Source of the DNA: Primulina eburnea
Lineage: Eukaryota > Streptophyta > Magnoliopsida > Lamiales > Gesneriaceae
Direction: 5' to 3'
Assembly (NCBI RefSeq): GCF_022965805.1
Contig: NC_133104.1
Span: 41,584,682 to 41,648,681, forward strand
DNA: 64,000 bases
In this document: piece by piece, positions 47,673 through 61,015 of the stretch
How the letters are laid out: each line of letters starts with the position of its first letter
Numbering within the stretch: position 1 is the stretch's first letter
The notes under the pieces: model-generated
What the model was told of the DNA's origin: nothing
Database searches by the model: none
The model's input: the letters and a program-made list of their open reading frames with translations, nothing else
Made by a program: the position numbers and the translations under genes

Positions 47673-49380
47673 TATAAATCATGCCAAATTTTATTCCTCG
47701 TGACCGGAAGATAGTTTTGTAAGTATTATGATTTCAAGATTAAAATATTCAAACCCATCGATTTTATTTTATACGAATTGTCTTTTTTTAAATGGATATT
47801 AAAAAAATTGGGTATAAAAGTAAAACTAATTGCAATGTAACAATCAACAGAACGAGACGTAAACCTAACGTAAACCCCTATTATAGACAAAAGAATAAAA
47901 CAAGAGACAGCCCACTATGTGCCTATTTATAAATAAATAAACAATAATTTATTATTCTTAAAATAATTATCCGATAACATATGTATATATATAATAATAT
48001 ATTAAGTCAGCGGGGCATTAGTTTAATATATATATTATATTCTTTATAGTGCTGATATTTGACAAAAGTCCTTCACATTTCATTATATATATTTGTGCAT
48101 ACATTATTTTCTATAATTAATTAGATTTATATTAAATATGAGTAATATTATTATTGTAAAAATTATTAATGGTCTAAATACAATTTAAAGTTATTACTAG
48201 GGGCATAGCCAAGATTTTAAAATAGGGTGGGCTGAAATTGAAAATGTAAATATTATTTAATGTATTTTTCAATTTTTTATAATATGAACTATATAAATTT
48301 TAAAAATCATCTTGAGAATTTAATATATCAAGATACATGATAAATATCATTTATAATAATGAATTTTTAAAATAAATTCATAGTAAAGTAAGTAAAAAAA
48401 TTGAATATACATATATCATTATTCATTCAAATAATTTAATTATATAATTTTGTACTCTAATAACTATCAGTTAATTTTATTATTATTTAGTACTTATATA
48501 TTTTTAGTTTATTCAATATATTTATGTAAATACATATTTATAATCAGAATAACACACACACACATATATAATGTGTAAGATCAGAATGCATAAATATATA
48601 AATTAAGATAACCACATATATCTAATAAGCTCAAATGCTATATTATTTAAAACTCATAGAAATCCATCTATAAAAATTTTGTTCACTAACTAAAATTCCT
48701 AAAATACATAAATATATATACATATTAATCGCGAGATCTGGTTAGAACACGTTGCAATTTGAATTAGTTATATTTAAATAAAATCGTACTATAATTATGA
48801 AAAATAGAGATAAACTAATAAAACAATAAAATTAAAAAAGCCCAAATATCTTTTAACCACCATTTTATTTTTTTTAAAAATCAAAATATGTCCTAAAAAT
48901 TCAAATATGTCCACGATCCATCAAACAAAATATTGGATTCGATTTTGAATCGTATCTCTCTTTCTTTCCAAATCAATTGTTTGGAATTAGTAAATATACA
49001 AAAGAATTGCCAAAAATAACTGAAAATATGCTTTCTTAAAATAATAATAATAATAATAAAATAAAAAAGAATATTATCCATGGATTGTGTCCTGCCAATT
49101 CAACCGAAGATAAGGCCATGCTTGATAGCAACATTCCCACCTTATTCTATATTTATAAAATGTTTATTAAAAATAATTATTTAATAAATAAAATATTACT
49201 TATTTTATTCTTTAAATAATAAAATAATAATATTTTTGCTTGGAAACTTTCTAGAGAGAGAAACCAAATATTATTATTATTTATTATTAATAAGTGAAAA
49301 TTCAGAAATATCTTCTTACTCTTTCCCCTTCACTGGATAAATTAATCTTCATCTACTTTAGGGTAACTGATCAAAATTGA
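47673..49380. other. Very AT-rich intergenic DNA
   Basis: Includes tatata runs, an ACACACACAC patch at 48552 and a possible element edge at 48197 (gggcatagccaagattttaa, then tagggtgggctgaaatt). That wording recurs as ggcggagccaggatttt at 33344. No gene; end boundaries not found. Confidence 0.4.
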
Positions 49381-49440
49381 TGGTCATTTTATTCATATAT
49401 CTCCCGAGGTCTAAATAAGTTAAGAGGAGTGGTGGCCGAG

Positions 49441-51623
49441 ATGTACGTTAGCGGCGGCGGCGCTCAAGTGCGGAAGTCGTTTAAGGATTCTCTGAAATTG
49501 CTTGAAGCAGATATTCAGCATGCTAATACTCTGTAACCGATCTTCCTTTGTATCTGATTACGAAGTTTTCAGTTTTTTTGGTCTTTATGAGCACTTTGTT
49601 TTTGTAAAAGTATTTGATGAGCAGTCTATTTTGTTCACTTTTTGGTTTGAGTTTCTGTTTGTTAATTGCTTATTGTTTTTTTTTTAAACAAAAATATATG
49701 TAGTTTTTAGGTGTTTTCTTTTCTTTTCTTTTTCCCCGAATTTTTTTTGTCTTTCTAGCCTTCAAGGACTGGAGCACTGGCCGTTGAGAATTAGATATTT
49801 TCATTTTTAGGCCCTTCTTTTTACTCAACTTGAATTAGATATTAAGGAAGGTTTAATTGAATAATGCTGGGCTGAATCTTTCTTGGTTGCTTCTTTTTGT
49901 GATAAAGGTATCATTTTCAGCTCCAACTAACTGCTGTTTTGAATTTTTGAATTGTTTGCTTAGGAGCATTTGAGGTTTGTTCATGATTTCTAGTGATGAG
50001 CTCTGTGATGATATGGAATCAATTTGCGTCTAGATTGATTGAAGCTTTTGCTAAATTTTCTTGTGTCTGTTATACTTGTTGATATGTTTATTGGCAGTTT
50101 TTGCTTGATTTCTTATAGTGTTTTTTGCTTTGTACGAGTTAGATACTCTGTTGAAAATTTCATATTTTTAAAAATTGGAAATTTCGTTGGCATTGTAGGG
50201 CATCTGATTTTTCACGTGAGTATGATGGCGCTTGCCTACAAATGAGGATGTCATATAGTCCAGCGGCGCACTTTTTCCTTTTCTTGGTGCAGTGGACTGA
50301 CTGCCACCTTGCTGGTGCACTTGGATTATTGAGAATCCTGATATATAAAGTGAGTGTTTGTTTATCGCCCACCTCCCGTTATTTTTTGTGTAAAGTACTT
50401 TCAACCTAAAGGTGTTGCTACTTGTTGTCCTCGAAGAATTTACCATCTCTTGCCCAATAATGCATGCAATCAATTGATCAAACTGGACCATGGCGCAGGT
50501 ATATGTTGATGGCACCACCACCATGTCCACTTATGAGAGGAAAGCCAGCATCAGGGAATTTTATGGTAAGCTTAAGTTTTGCTTGCAGATAGCAGTTTAA
50601 CTTAAAGAGGCCTATGCCCTATAGGTGACGTGGATCCTGATGTGCAATTATGTCTTCTTTCCAGCCATTATTTATCCCTCTTTATTGCAACTTCAAAGAG
50701 GTGTTACTGATTCAGAAGATAAAAAGCAGAAAGCTGTGTGTTTCGAGAGATACAGGCGAAGAGATGAAGAAGAACATAGGCACTGTTCTGATTTAGATAT
50801 TGAAAGGGAAGAAGAATGTGGAATTTGTATGGAAATGAACAGTAAGGTAGTCCTACCAAATTGCAACCATGCCATGTGCCTTAAATGCTATCGGGACTGG
50901 TACGTTCTGCCCCCTACTTTTTTTGTGTACGTCTCTTGGATCCGTGTGAAGAAACATACAATTTTGTTAATTTCATTCTTGGAGTGTCTTGTACGTGCTT
51001 TCCTGATCTCCCATGTCCTATGATCGATACATAGGAAATTGGTAACTTTTTTACCTGTTTGGTCATTGGTGTCTATGGAATATTTCTGATAAAATGAGAG
51101 AGACAGTAATCGTGTCTTCTGAATCGCTCTTATTTTTCCATTTACTTGTGTTCTATTGTAAAGTTCATAATTCATTGGCAGAGGAAATTCTGAGGCCTCC
51201 ACTGAGTTAGTTCCATGTCACAAGCATTGGTTGTCAGAAATCGGAATTTATCGTACCGATTTTGTGAATCTTATACATGTGGGCTCACACAATGTTGTGG
51301 AGAGTAGAGATGCCATTCTTTCATAGCATGTTATGCATCTGATGCTTTTCGCTTCTCCATTTCATCGATTTTTTACTTCTGGTTGGTAACATGAAAGCTC
51401 TTCTAAGTGCAGGCACTCAAGATCACAATCTTGTCCCTTTTGCCGTGACAGTTTAAAGAGGGTTAACTCTGGCGATCTATGGGTTTTTCTGGATAGCAAA
51501 GATGTGATAGACATGGGGGCTATAACAAGGGAGAATTTGAAGCGACTGTTCTTGTATGTTGAAAAACTGCCTCTGGTGGTCCCTGATACTCTATTTGATG
51601 CTTATGATACGCATGTGAGGTAA
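49441..51623 (+). CDS. AIRP2: AIRP2-like RING-type E3 ubiquitin ligase
   Basis: Five exons in frame: 49441-49532, 50199-50349, 50499-50565, 50665-50899 and 51413-51623, giving 251 residues. Arabidopsis AIRP2 (At5g01520) is of similar size; the conserved text includes KSFKDSLKLLEADIQHANTL, QWTDCHLAGALGLLRILIYK, REECGIC-type RING and SLKRVNSGDLWV. The C3HC4 RING reads CGIC, LPNCNHAMCLKC, then CPFC, with all ligands present. The last Cys pair comes from exon 5, so the RING is split by an intron. AIRP2 is a cytosolic ligase that acts positively in ABA and drought responses. The first exon adds a short glycine-rich lead (GGGAQ). An orthologue or close paralogue. Confidence 0.92.
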
Positions 51624-52990
51624 TTAATTTGCGTTTTCTGCAAAAGGCTGGGCAATGATCAACTCTAGGGGAATTATCATTCTGGATCAAGAAATGATTG
51701 TTCAAAATTTCATAATAGCGGCTTGTGTGGTTTATTCCACCTCTGATAAGAACCCAGCTGTGATTTATTACTGGCAGAGGTTTAAGCTTTAGGTAGAAAC
51801 AGGGGAAGGTAAATATAATTTCCATCCAAAAAAATGTAAATTCTTGTACAGCTTGAAGTCTGCTTATTGAAGCTATTTCAGAATTTCTGAGAAAATAATC
51901 TTCTGTTTCTTTGTATTTATGGAATCGTCTTTACATCTAAGTGTTGTAAAATGTATATATTTCTGGTCGTGATGTTGTAATTTCAAGAACCATTTTGGGT
52001 GTTTTTTCCCTTTGAATTCGATTATACGGTTCAAATTTCATTGTAATCTCTGTACCATCATCTTGTTGCGCAACTCTGGTGGTGCATGTGTAGTTTTTAG
52101 TGGAGTGGTCCCTCTTTGCAAGGACCAGTTCCGTGACATATTTTATGATTTTAAAGACTCGTTTAAAAATGTTAAGCTTTGAGGATCTGAGAAATATTAT
52201 CCGGTGTATTGTATCGAAAGATCACTGCTGTGTGTCCTAACAACTTGTGTTGGTATTTGGTATGAGTGATATATCTATTTCAATAGTAATTATTTGTGTG
52301 CGCTTCTTTGTAAATTGACATCTATCTTCTGGTCATATTCGATTCTTATCCAGTTGGTAGATAAGCATACAGAAAGGACCCCTGAAATTGGGTCCCTTCA
52401 TTTCATCTCACCAACTTAAGATCTCGACAGATATGACTTTTATTCATGTTACCCAATTGTTTAGACAAGGGTGCATCCCAATCAATGATTGCTTTGAATT
52501 ACAAGTTCTGATTAAACTTTGAGTGCGCATAATTTTCTGTTTTGGTTTGTACAAAACAATCTCATCATTAATCCTTCTCGTCGATTTGCATTTTTATTTT
52601 TGAGAATTCATTGGATAAGTAAAAAATAATTACATATAAGCATGCTTAATGAACTTGAACCAGTTTGTTAAGCCCGGAACGAGGACCGGTACGGATGAAC
52701 GAGACCCGAAACTGCCTCCAATCCATTAATTGGTTCAGTATTTCCTGAACCAGGTCAAAAATCAACTATAAAAAAAACAAGGTAGTTTTTAATATTTTCA
52801 CACTATTTTTTACAACTTTACTTTTCTCTACAATCAATTTTCTCTCTTTGATATCATTTGTCAACATATATTCAATACATTTTGTTATACATTTATGTAT
52901 ACTCAATATTCCCTTTATAATTATTTAGTTACTATTTCGAAATTTACGCAAATAAATAATTCAAATTTCAATAGTGCCATATTCTAAATG
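51624..52990. other. 3' UTR of the RING gene and intergenic DNA
   Basis: Probable 3' untranslated region to about 51970, then AT-rich DNA with no recognised gene. Short accggt/gaacc words at 52670-52760 echo the low-complexity family near 3240. Confidence 0.4.
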
Positions 52991-52992
52991 TC

Positions 52993-54480
52993 GTGGTGGT
53001 GGTGAATACATTTTCGACTTTAGTCAACATTTTTGGCTACTTCTTCGATTTCGATGAAGTTAAACTTGGTCACGAGGAGGACGAAACAATGAAACTTCCC
53101 AACAAAGATGTAGGGATACCATCGTCTGCTCGAGCAAGCAACACAATGGTAACAAGCACGATGACAACTCGAGCAAAGAGAAACAAAGTTGGATCACTTC
53201 GATGTTAAAAAAACAATGCATGAACAACTCTTTTATCGTATGTAAAATTTGCAAAACCAAATATTCTTACAAAACGGTTGGTAGTTTCGGTGGCATCGAC
53301 ACTTTGAAAAAATATTTAGTCAATGTACATAAATTTGACTCCGATACTTTACAATCATTCAGTAGGGAATCAACCCAACAACAATTAATACTTCAAGTGG
53401 TAAAACTTTTACAATTATAAAAGAAATATCTCGATAAGTCATCATTAAATATGTTACGAAATGTTGTCAACTTTTTATAATAAATGAAGAAGAAGATTTT
53501 ATTGAATTTACTGGTAATATTCAACTTGATTTTTATAATATTTCTATGTACACATTTAAGAAATTTACTTAAAATCGCATCTTTCAAATATTTCTTGTAG
53601 AGTTAGTTTGAGAACTGATATTTGAACTCATTTGATACATGAAACTTATCTTGATGCATGTCATTGGATTGATAAAACTTGAACTATTCAAAAAATAATT
53701 TTAGGGCATGATTATTTAGAATTGTCACAAAACACATATTATAGTTGTATATGTTTTAGATATTGTTAAGATTTATGGAATACAAAATAAAATAACGTTG
53801 ATCACATTAAATTATGCAAGTGATACTCTTGCGATTAAATACCTTAAAGATTTATTAAAGCCAATTTTAGATGGTGATTTGTTTCATGTTGGATGTATAT
53901 ATCATATTATCAACTTATGTGTTAAAATGCACATGTGACGAGCATGTATTTATTGTAATAGAAAATTTTAAAGTATGTGAAAAATTATTGCATGAAAGAA
54001 AACATGGACGTGATTAGAAAACATTAGTCGAATCACATGAGATTAAATTTAAAAAATTTCTCATCCATATTGAAAATAGATGGAATTCTTTGTATTACAT
54101 GTTTCATATTTTTTTTACGTTTTTCAAGATTTAGACTTCATATTATAATAATATCATGGTGGATCTTTAATGTTAACCGACTATGGAAATTTTCATGAAC
54201 CAATAATATCATGGTAATAATATTTTCTAGAAACTTTATATATTTTAGATTCAGACTTGTAAAAATAATTTATAATTGATGCAAATTTTAAAAATATTAA
54301 TTTATTTTTAAAACCCTAAAAATAATACAGTCAATTTTTAACCACAATTAGAATGGGAAGATGAGTTTGCTTCAAACGATTGTTGGACTTAGTTGTATTG
54401 TCATAATTGATAGGTTTAGTGATTTTTTTTTTTTTTATAATGATGGAACCGACCATTATGTTTAGATGTATGTAGAAACA
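52993..54480 (+). pseudogene. Decayed hAT-superfamily transposase
   Basis: Fragments in order along the plus strand match the hAT layout. Near 53230-53330 is a BED-type zinc finger (CKICKTKYSYKT, then TLKKYLVNVH). At 53780-53930 is the catalytic-region text ITLNYASDTLAIKYLKDLL and GDLFHVGCIYHIINLCV. Near 54070 is RWNSLYYM. Frameshifts and stops separate them, so it is dead. The terminal inverted repeats and target duplication were not found. It is unrelated to the 814-bp element in sequence. Confidence 0.8.
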
Positions 54481-54556
54481 ACTTCTGAATCAACGTACTA
54501 ACTGTAAAGGATGTTGGCCAAATAATTTGTATTGAGCAAACCTTATTTAAATTTAT

Positions 54557-54738
54557 GATAAAAATTTGTGTGAGACAATCTCACGAGTTGTATTTTGTGA
54601 GACAAATTATTATTTTGAGTCATCCATGAAAAGTATTACTTTTTATGCTAACTGTATTATTTTTTATTATGAATATCGGTATGGTTGACCTGTCTCACAG
54701 ATAAAGATTCATGAGACTGTCTCAAAAGAGACATGCTT
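54557..54738 (+). mobile_element. Inverted-repeat MITE, copy F (oldest-looking)
   Basis: Starts GATAAAAATTTGTGTGAGAC. The dyad is degraded to GTGAGACAATCTCAC on the left and ATGAGACTGTCTCAA on the right. Flanks TAAATTTAT (54548-54556) and TTAACTTAT (54739-54747) match at 7 of 9. Still 182 bp. It lies directly after the hAT remnant. Confidence 0.85.
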
Positions 54739-54747
54739 TTAACTTAT

Positions 54748-55653
54748 ATAGCAAAACTTGAACTCCAGTCTAATTTTATCTGAGAAAATTTTTGGATGAC
54801 TCATATGACCCAAATGAGAAATTGTTGGAAAATTTATGAGTTGACAAATTATACATGAACATGCTATATAATAACAAACTCAGTCGAATAATATATTTGA
54901 ATTTTAGGTTTACAAAAAATTGAATTAATTGGTATGGTTCATGAGACCCAACTAAATATGGTATCTTGAAATTCAAGCAAAGAAGTATTGAGTCTTGAAA
55001 TTCAAGCAAAGAGGGGTATTGTCTCATTTTAAAAAAATTAGTGGACCTCCTGTATTATATAGTTAAATTTGAGCCCTTGATTCTATTACGTGGATAGTGT
55101 CCAACATATAAGATGAAATCAACCACTAATATATTCGGATAAGTTCCAAGGTTGTTTTTATCTTGGAACCGGCTTCGACAAGTTCTGGAACTGCCCGACC
55201 CAAAATGGACTTAGGTCTTTAAGCATGTCTGACTACATCCATCAGTCTTGGTGGATAATAATCTTCATTTCAAGAAAAGGTGAAAGATGAGACAAAACGA
55301 ACTAGACGAATTTTGTTGAATCTGTCAGGTTTTGTGAAATTCAAGATTTTTTTTTTTTCATTTTTTTTTTTGCAGTTTAAAATCCGGTTACTGTTCCACC
55401 TTTTATTTTGAAACCGTGGAGACGCGCATTGCTAAAAATAGTGTCCTGGCACGCTTTTGAGTGTGGACCTGCAAGTCCAAGGCGTCCGTAGGTGAGATGC
55501 ACTTGTTCGGATAGAAGCTCCTTCGCCATCGGATATTCACAGAAATCTGTAAGATTTTCCTTTTATATATTTTACTGATTTTGCTGTTTGATTTTCTTAG
55601 TGGGTTCACCAAATCTTCTGCAGAACAAGGAGAAAACTTTGGGTTGCATAAAA
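54748..55653 (+). other. Intergenic DNA and leader of the LAZ1-like gene
   Basis: Contains a local direct repeat (cttgaaattcaagcaaagaag / cttgaaattcaagcaaagagg, about 54965-55015). The last 250 bp are less AT-rich and probably hold promoter and leader. A gtaaga...ttcttag pair at 55549-55600 looks intron-like but at 52 nt would be unusually short for a plant intron. Confidence 0.4.
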
Positions 55654-57339
55654 ATGGATTTCGCTAACATGGATCGGAGGCAACTGACGATTGCGGCGTC
55701 AGGATTTTCCGTCATGATGACGCTGCACTTAACTTTTCAGCTATTATCTCAGCACTTGTTCTACTGGAAGAATCCCAAGGAGCAAAAGGCCATTATTATA
55801 ATAATAATGATGACTCCAGTTTACGCTATTGACTCGTTTGTAGGGCTATTAGATTTACGCGGCGGCAAACAATTTTTCAGGCTGTTGGATTCTGTTAAAG
55901 AATGCTATGAGGCTTTGGTATGCGGCCTTTTGCGTATTTTTGTTCTTCATTTTTTTTTCTTGTTGATTTTTTGGTTGCTTCTGATAATGTGTGGAATTGT
56001 GTATGGTATGGTTATGGAGCAGGCAATTGCGAAGTTTTTGGCTTTGATGTACAGTTACTCAAATATATCCATGAGCAACAATATTGTGCCTGATGAGATT
56101 AAAGGGAGGGAGATTCATCATTCGTTCCCGATGACTCTTTTTCAGGTTGGATTTTTCTGTACCTCATCATTTATTTTGCTTTTTGAGATTTGGGTTTAAA
56201 AATAACTAATGATGAAAGTTTTGTATTTGAAAGAAAGATTGGATTTTTGCTATGATTTTTTGAGTAGCATTTTACAGCGATTTTCCTACTGAAAGCGCAC
56301 CATATGCAGTAGGAAGTCTTTGGCTACTTTCACGAGCATAAGCTACGAGATGATGTTATATTGTTACATTTGCTTCAATTTGTTGGAATATTATCAACTT
56401 TTTTGAGAGAAATTCCTTTTTTTTTCCCCGGAAATGTGCAGCCTAGGAAGACACATCTAAATCACCGGACATTGAAACTTCTCAAGTACTGGACGTGGCA
56501 GTTTGTTGTTGTCCGTCCCGCATGCTCTATCTTGGTGATATTGTTACAAATGCTCGGGATGTATCCGAGTTGGCTCAGCTGGGCTTTCACCATTTTTCTC
56601 AACTTCTCTTTTTGCTTAGCAATGTATTCCTTGGTTGTCATCTACCATGTCTTTGCTAAAGAATTGGCACCACACACCCCATTGGCTAAGTTCCTCTGCA
56701 TCAAAGGGATTGTTTTCTTCTGCTTTTGGCAGGTATCGATTGTTTCCCTTGGTCCCGTCTTAAACCTCATTGAAATTCCAGTTTGGACGCAAATTGTGAT
56801 AGTGCTAGTTAATTTGCTAGTCATTGTGCATACATGTTTATCTTTTGTGTAGAATTTGGTGTGTACCTTCTCGTTATAAGTTTAAATGACCTCATTAACT
56901 GGAGCAGTCGATTTCTATAAGACCGCGAAGTTGAAGTTTACAATTTCAGCTATTGATGAGAGTCACTAAAATTAAATCTTGTTTCATGGATTTCTAACAC
57001 TCTGTACTGTTGCTTTTTATGGTTCAACTCCATGGATAATAAAAGTCATATCTCGTGAATTAGAACGCCCATATTTGTTCATAGAAATTATTACCTTCTC
57101 GTGATTCATTTAATATTTATCTTTCCACACAGGGAGTGGTGCTTGACATCCTCGTGGCAACGGGCGTTGTTAGATCCCATCATTTCTGGTTGGACACAGA
57201 GCACGTTGAGGAAGCAATCCAGAATGTTTTGGTCTGTGTCGAAATGGTGTTCTTCTCCGTTATGCAGCAGTATGCATACCATGTTGCACCTTACAGTGGA
57301 GACTTAGAAGCAAAGCTTAAGCTACCGAAAAGGGACTAA
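55654..57339 (+). CDS. LAZ1-type TMEM184/DUF300 multi-pass membrane protein
   Basis: Four exons in frame: 55654-55917, 56023-56145, 56442-56732 and 57133-57339, giving 294 residues. The start at 55654 (MDFANMDRRQLT) is preferred; there is no upstream in-frame ATG. About seven hydrophobic helices are visible (for example SGFSVMMTLHLTFQLL, IIIIIMMTPVYAIDSFVGLL, FVVVRPACSILVILLQML, GIVFFCFWQ). Family marks: HLFYWKNPKEQKAIIII, SVKECYEAL, IAKFLALMYSY, LKLLKYWTWQFVV and FAKELAPHTPLAKFLCIKGI. The family is related to the Ost-alpha solute transporter; Arabidopsis LAZ1 acts at the tonoplast in vacuole function, brassinosteroid signalling and autoimmune cell death. Substrate is unknown. It converges with the VAL gene. 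Confidence 0.92.
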
Positions 57340-58220
57340 TTCTCTTTTTATGCATCAAAACAAGTGTCTCAAAACGGTGGTGAAACTCTTGAGAAAGTAA
57401 TTCAGGTTGTGTGTAACCGCAGTATTTTTGTACAGCATATAGTTTTTATTGTTTGGAAACAGTGAATCTCGTCCATCCAAACCATGTGAGGGCAGTGCCC
57501 CACATGTAGCATCGACTTAACCCTAGATAACCCTTGATCCAAGATTTGTATGGAATGTGTTTATCTCGTAAAAGCTAACATTTCTCTGTCCCCTTGAAGT
57601 AAGGTCGCTCCACGTTTCAAATGTTGTACTTCTCTTCGTGCTGTCAAGTCGTATGTCATTTATTCTTTCTACAATATGAATTTCAATTTATTCATCTTCA
57701 ATAATCTGTCACTAAACAAACTATCTATAGTCCACAGTCTGACTTTTTAAACTGTTTAAACAAATTGAAATTGATAAATACAGGTTTTCATTGGAACATG
57801 CACTCAACAAATGAGCCATTCCCACGCAATTCTAAAATCTTTTTAAAAAAAAACTTTAAAGATGATATAGAATTTTGTTTTTAATAGAAAAATAACCTAA
57901 AATACATATAAAAAGTAAAAAAAATGTTTAAGACCGATTCACCATGTCGTTAATAATCAGCTCAAATAATCGACCAGGCTCAACTGGACCTGGTCGGATT
58001 TGGCATAGCATCATCATAAATCATTACTTGACGAAAATAATAGAATCTACTACTGAGCCTCAACACAGTAACGAATTCTTACCTATTATATATGCATAGC
58101 TTTAACTTTGAGAATGTATTGAAGGCAAAAGCAGGTGATGGCAAAATATCAACCCGCCGAAATCTTCCTCCGATAAGTTGTCGATTTAAATAATCCAATC
58201 CTGATGTATCAGCTTGTCCG
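57340..58220. other. Convergent 3' regions of LAZ1-like and VAL-type genes
   Basis: An 881-bp interval with both 3' untranslated regions; a likely polyadenylation-rich AT block lies at about 57660-57930. No other gene or element recognised. Confidence 0.5.
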
Positions 58221-60983
58221 CTAATTTCCTAGGACAGGGGTGTCCGAAGGTAAGTGCAGTCCTCCAATATTTTCCTGTGTGGAGCCCGTGGAGACACATT
58301 TCTTGGCCCCAGAATTTGAGCCAGGGGACAACTCTTCCTCACGCTCCGGCTGGATATTAAGGTCTATTTGACCTTTCAAAGGCACCACAACCGGTTTATT
58401 CCCATTATGCTCATCAACACAGGCCCCATTGCCCCAATCTTCTAAATTTACGTCATTATTTCCCGCATTGTTACTTGGTTCTGCATTGATATGCAGCTGT
58501 TGTTCGGGTAATTGTTGCTGCTGCAAAGATTCAGATTCTTTCTCCAGTTGTTTCTTTTCACGCCTCTCCATCAGGGTTCTGAAACGGCGCCTTAATGAAC
58601 TACATACAGCACACTCACATGATTGCTTATGTTTCAAGCCTTTCCCACTTGGGGGCTGAATGCAAACGATGCAAGAACAGCCAGGTTTATGACGAGGGTG
58701 TTTTGTCCTTGTCGGGGAAGAATGTGGAAGGCTTTCTCCCTTCCCTTGGATGGCTAGATTTGCAAGGGCATCCAGCCCTTCCAGGCCCACAAACAGATCA
58801 GAATGATGTTCGGTGGTCTTGTTTTTCTCAAAAGAAACTTCACAACAATTCAAAAGGGCCGGAAAACATATAAATGTGAGAAAAAAAGCAGGAAAATGTA
58901 ATACTACTGCAAAGAAATACGAGCTTTTAAGTGTTACCTTTGCTAAAGGTAGGTAATAATTCATCAAGTTGTTCTGCGAATAATTCCTCGGTAGCTGAGC
59001 ATAGAGATCTGTGGGGAGTTTAATACCTCAGAAAGGGGCCATATCTTATCAATCATGATAATTCTTTTAAAGAAGCAAAGCTAGATATCCACAAGTGAAC
59101 ATGTCTGTCTTTATTGAAAAAAAAAATGTCCAATTTCACTACATTTGGCAGGTGCAGTTAAATTTGGAAGAAAGCAAGTGCCATTAAATTTGGAAGAAAC
59201 AACGAACATATCATCGATCGATGGACCACAGCTTTTTATACACGATTGCTTCCAGAGAGGACATACACAAGGATTCGTTTAAACTCAGATTACGTTTAAA
59301 CTCAGATTAATAGTGTACGAACCAATTAATGGAATGATAACGAAGGAAAGATACATAACACACACTACCTGCCAAGGTCCCATACATTTTCAGAACAGGT
59401 CCACCTAGAAGAGAGAAGTGCATCTGCAGGTACTTTGCGCCACTTAAAACACTCTTCACATTGAGCCCACTGAATCTTTAAACTAAGGCAAGTAACAATT
59501 TGATGTCAGCCTTCCGGCAGGGAAAGTGGCAATACTGCTAGAGAAGGGGAGATACTTAAATGGGGCGGGGCTCCAGTATGCAACTTACCCTAAATTATCT
59601 ACTACTGGAATAGTAGGCCTTCCAATAATTGGTGCAGCCTCCTAAAGATAACAAATAAGGAAGTTGGCCAATAACGAAAGTAAACTCTTTGTTATGTTTT
59701 ACTATCACACATGTACTTCAGTCGGACAAGATAAGCACAGGTTACAATAAAAAACAAAAAATTCGGCTCTATGAAACAGAACAATCAGCGATCAAACAAA
59801 AAGTACATAATCGGCAATGAAGGCATTGAGCCAAATGCCACATGCTTCATTTTTCTGCAGCCACCTGTGAAGTTAGACTATGAAGGACAAATGAACTTAT
59901 AAGTCCAAACATCTACATGTTTCAAAGTGCAACATGTAAAAAAAACAAAACAAACATGAATTAGGTGAAACAAAGCATGACAAAAATTTAATATTTAAGA
60001 AACCTAGTACCTCAAATTCTTCAATTTCAAATCCTTCTATGACAAAAACTGATGGAACAATTTTAGGAGGTGGGCGCATCAATAGTTGAGCTTCTTCCCA
60101 AGTGAGCTTCAACTCCATAATATCCTCATTTTCAATCCTAAGACGCTTGCTCTTTGTACCAAAGGTGCTATTTTTCCTATTGTTATGAGTCATTGGCTTG
60201 GTTTCGAGTATTTTCTTTGAATTGAAAGTAGATTTAACAATTGACCCTGCACTTCTTGGATTTGATTTGGCATCCTGGTTGATGAGTGGAAATCTCTGAT
60301 GTGATTTACCATTCAGATTACCATTTATTGAAATAACTTCCCCAGACTCCACCACTGCCGATGCATTATTCCCAAATAAAGAAGCTTCATCTCCCTGAGA
60401 ACAAGAAAACAGTATTAATAAGTAACTTAGAATCTAAACTCGGACTCAAAATTCAATAAAAACTGAAAGACTTTATAATGTGTGAGCACATGTTCGTGTG
60501 AACACAAGTAAATGTAATCACAGATATGAAGCTTTGTCATTTCAATGCCTAAAAGAAGCACGTATCAGTTTGGAAAGTAAAGATGCAAAGGCGGTTAGGC
60601 ACTTCTTGACAGACCACTGTGAGATGGCAGAACATGGAATCACAATTTTTAATAAGGCTGTCATTTCCAAGATTAGGACAACGTGATGTTGGAGGACAAA
60701 CCTGATCAAATGATGGCATAATTGAAGCCTTTCTGCATCCCATGATCAACTTTCCTTCTGGTTCAAGTCTACTAAATGTTACTGTCAAGGAACATCTTTA
60801 ATCATTTTGCAAGTAAAAAAAGTAATATGTATACTAGCTCGGAAAAGAGTATTCTCAATAATATACTACATAAATGTCCAACAAAAAAAATGAAGTGCTT
60901 TAAACACTCTGTAATTTTTCAACATATGTGTTTGGTCATCATAGCTGTATGCAGTTCCCCCCCCCCCCCCCCCCCCCCCCCGC

Positions 60984-61015
<32 letters not shown>

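Noticed and set aside
55588..55653. Upstream extension of the LAZ1-like frame
   Set aside because: It begins at TTG, has no ATG, and the family N-terminus starts near 55654.
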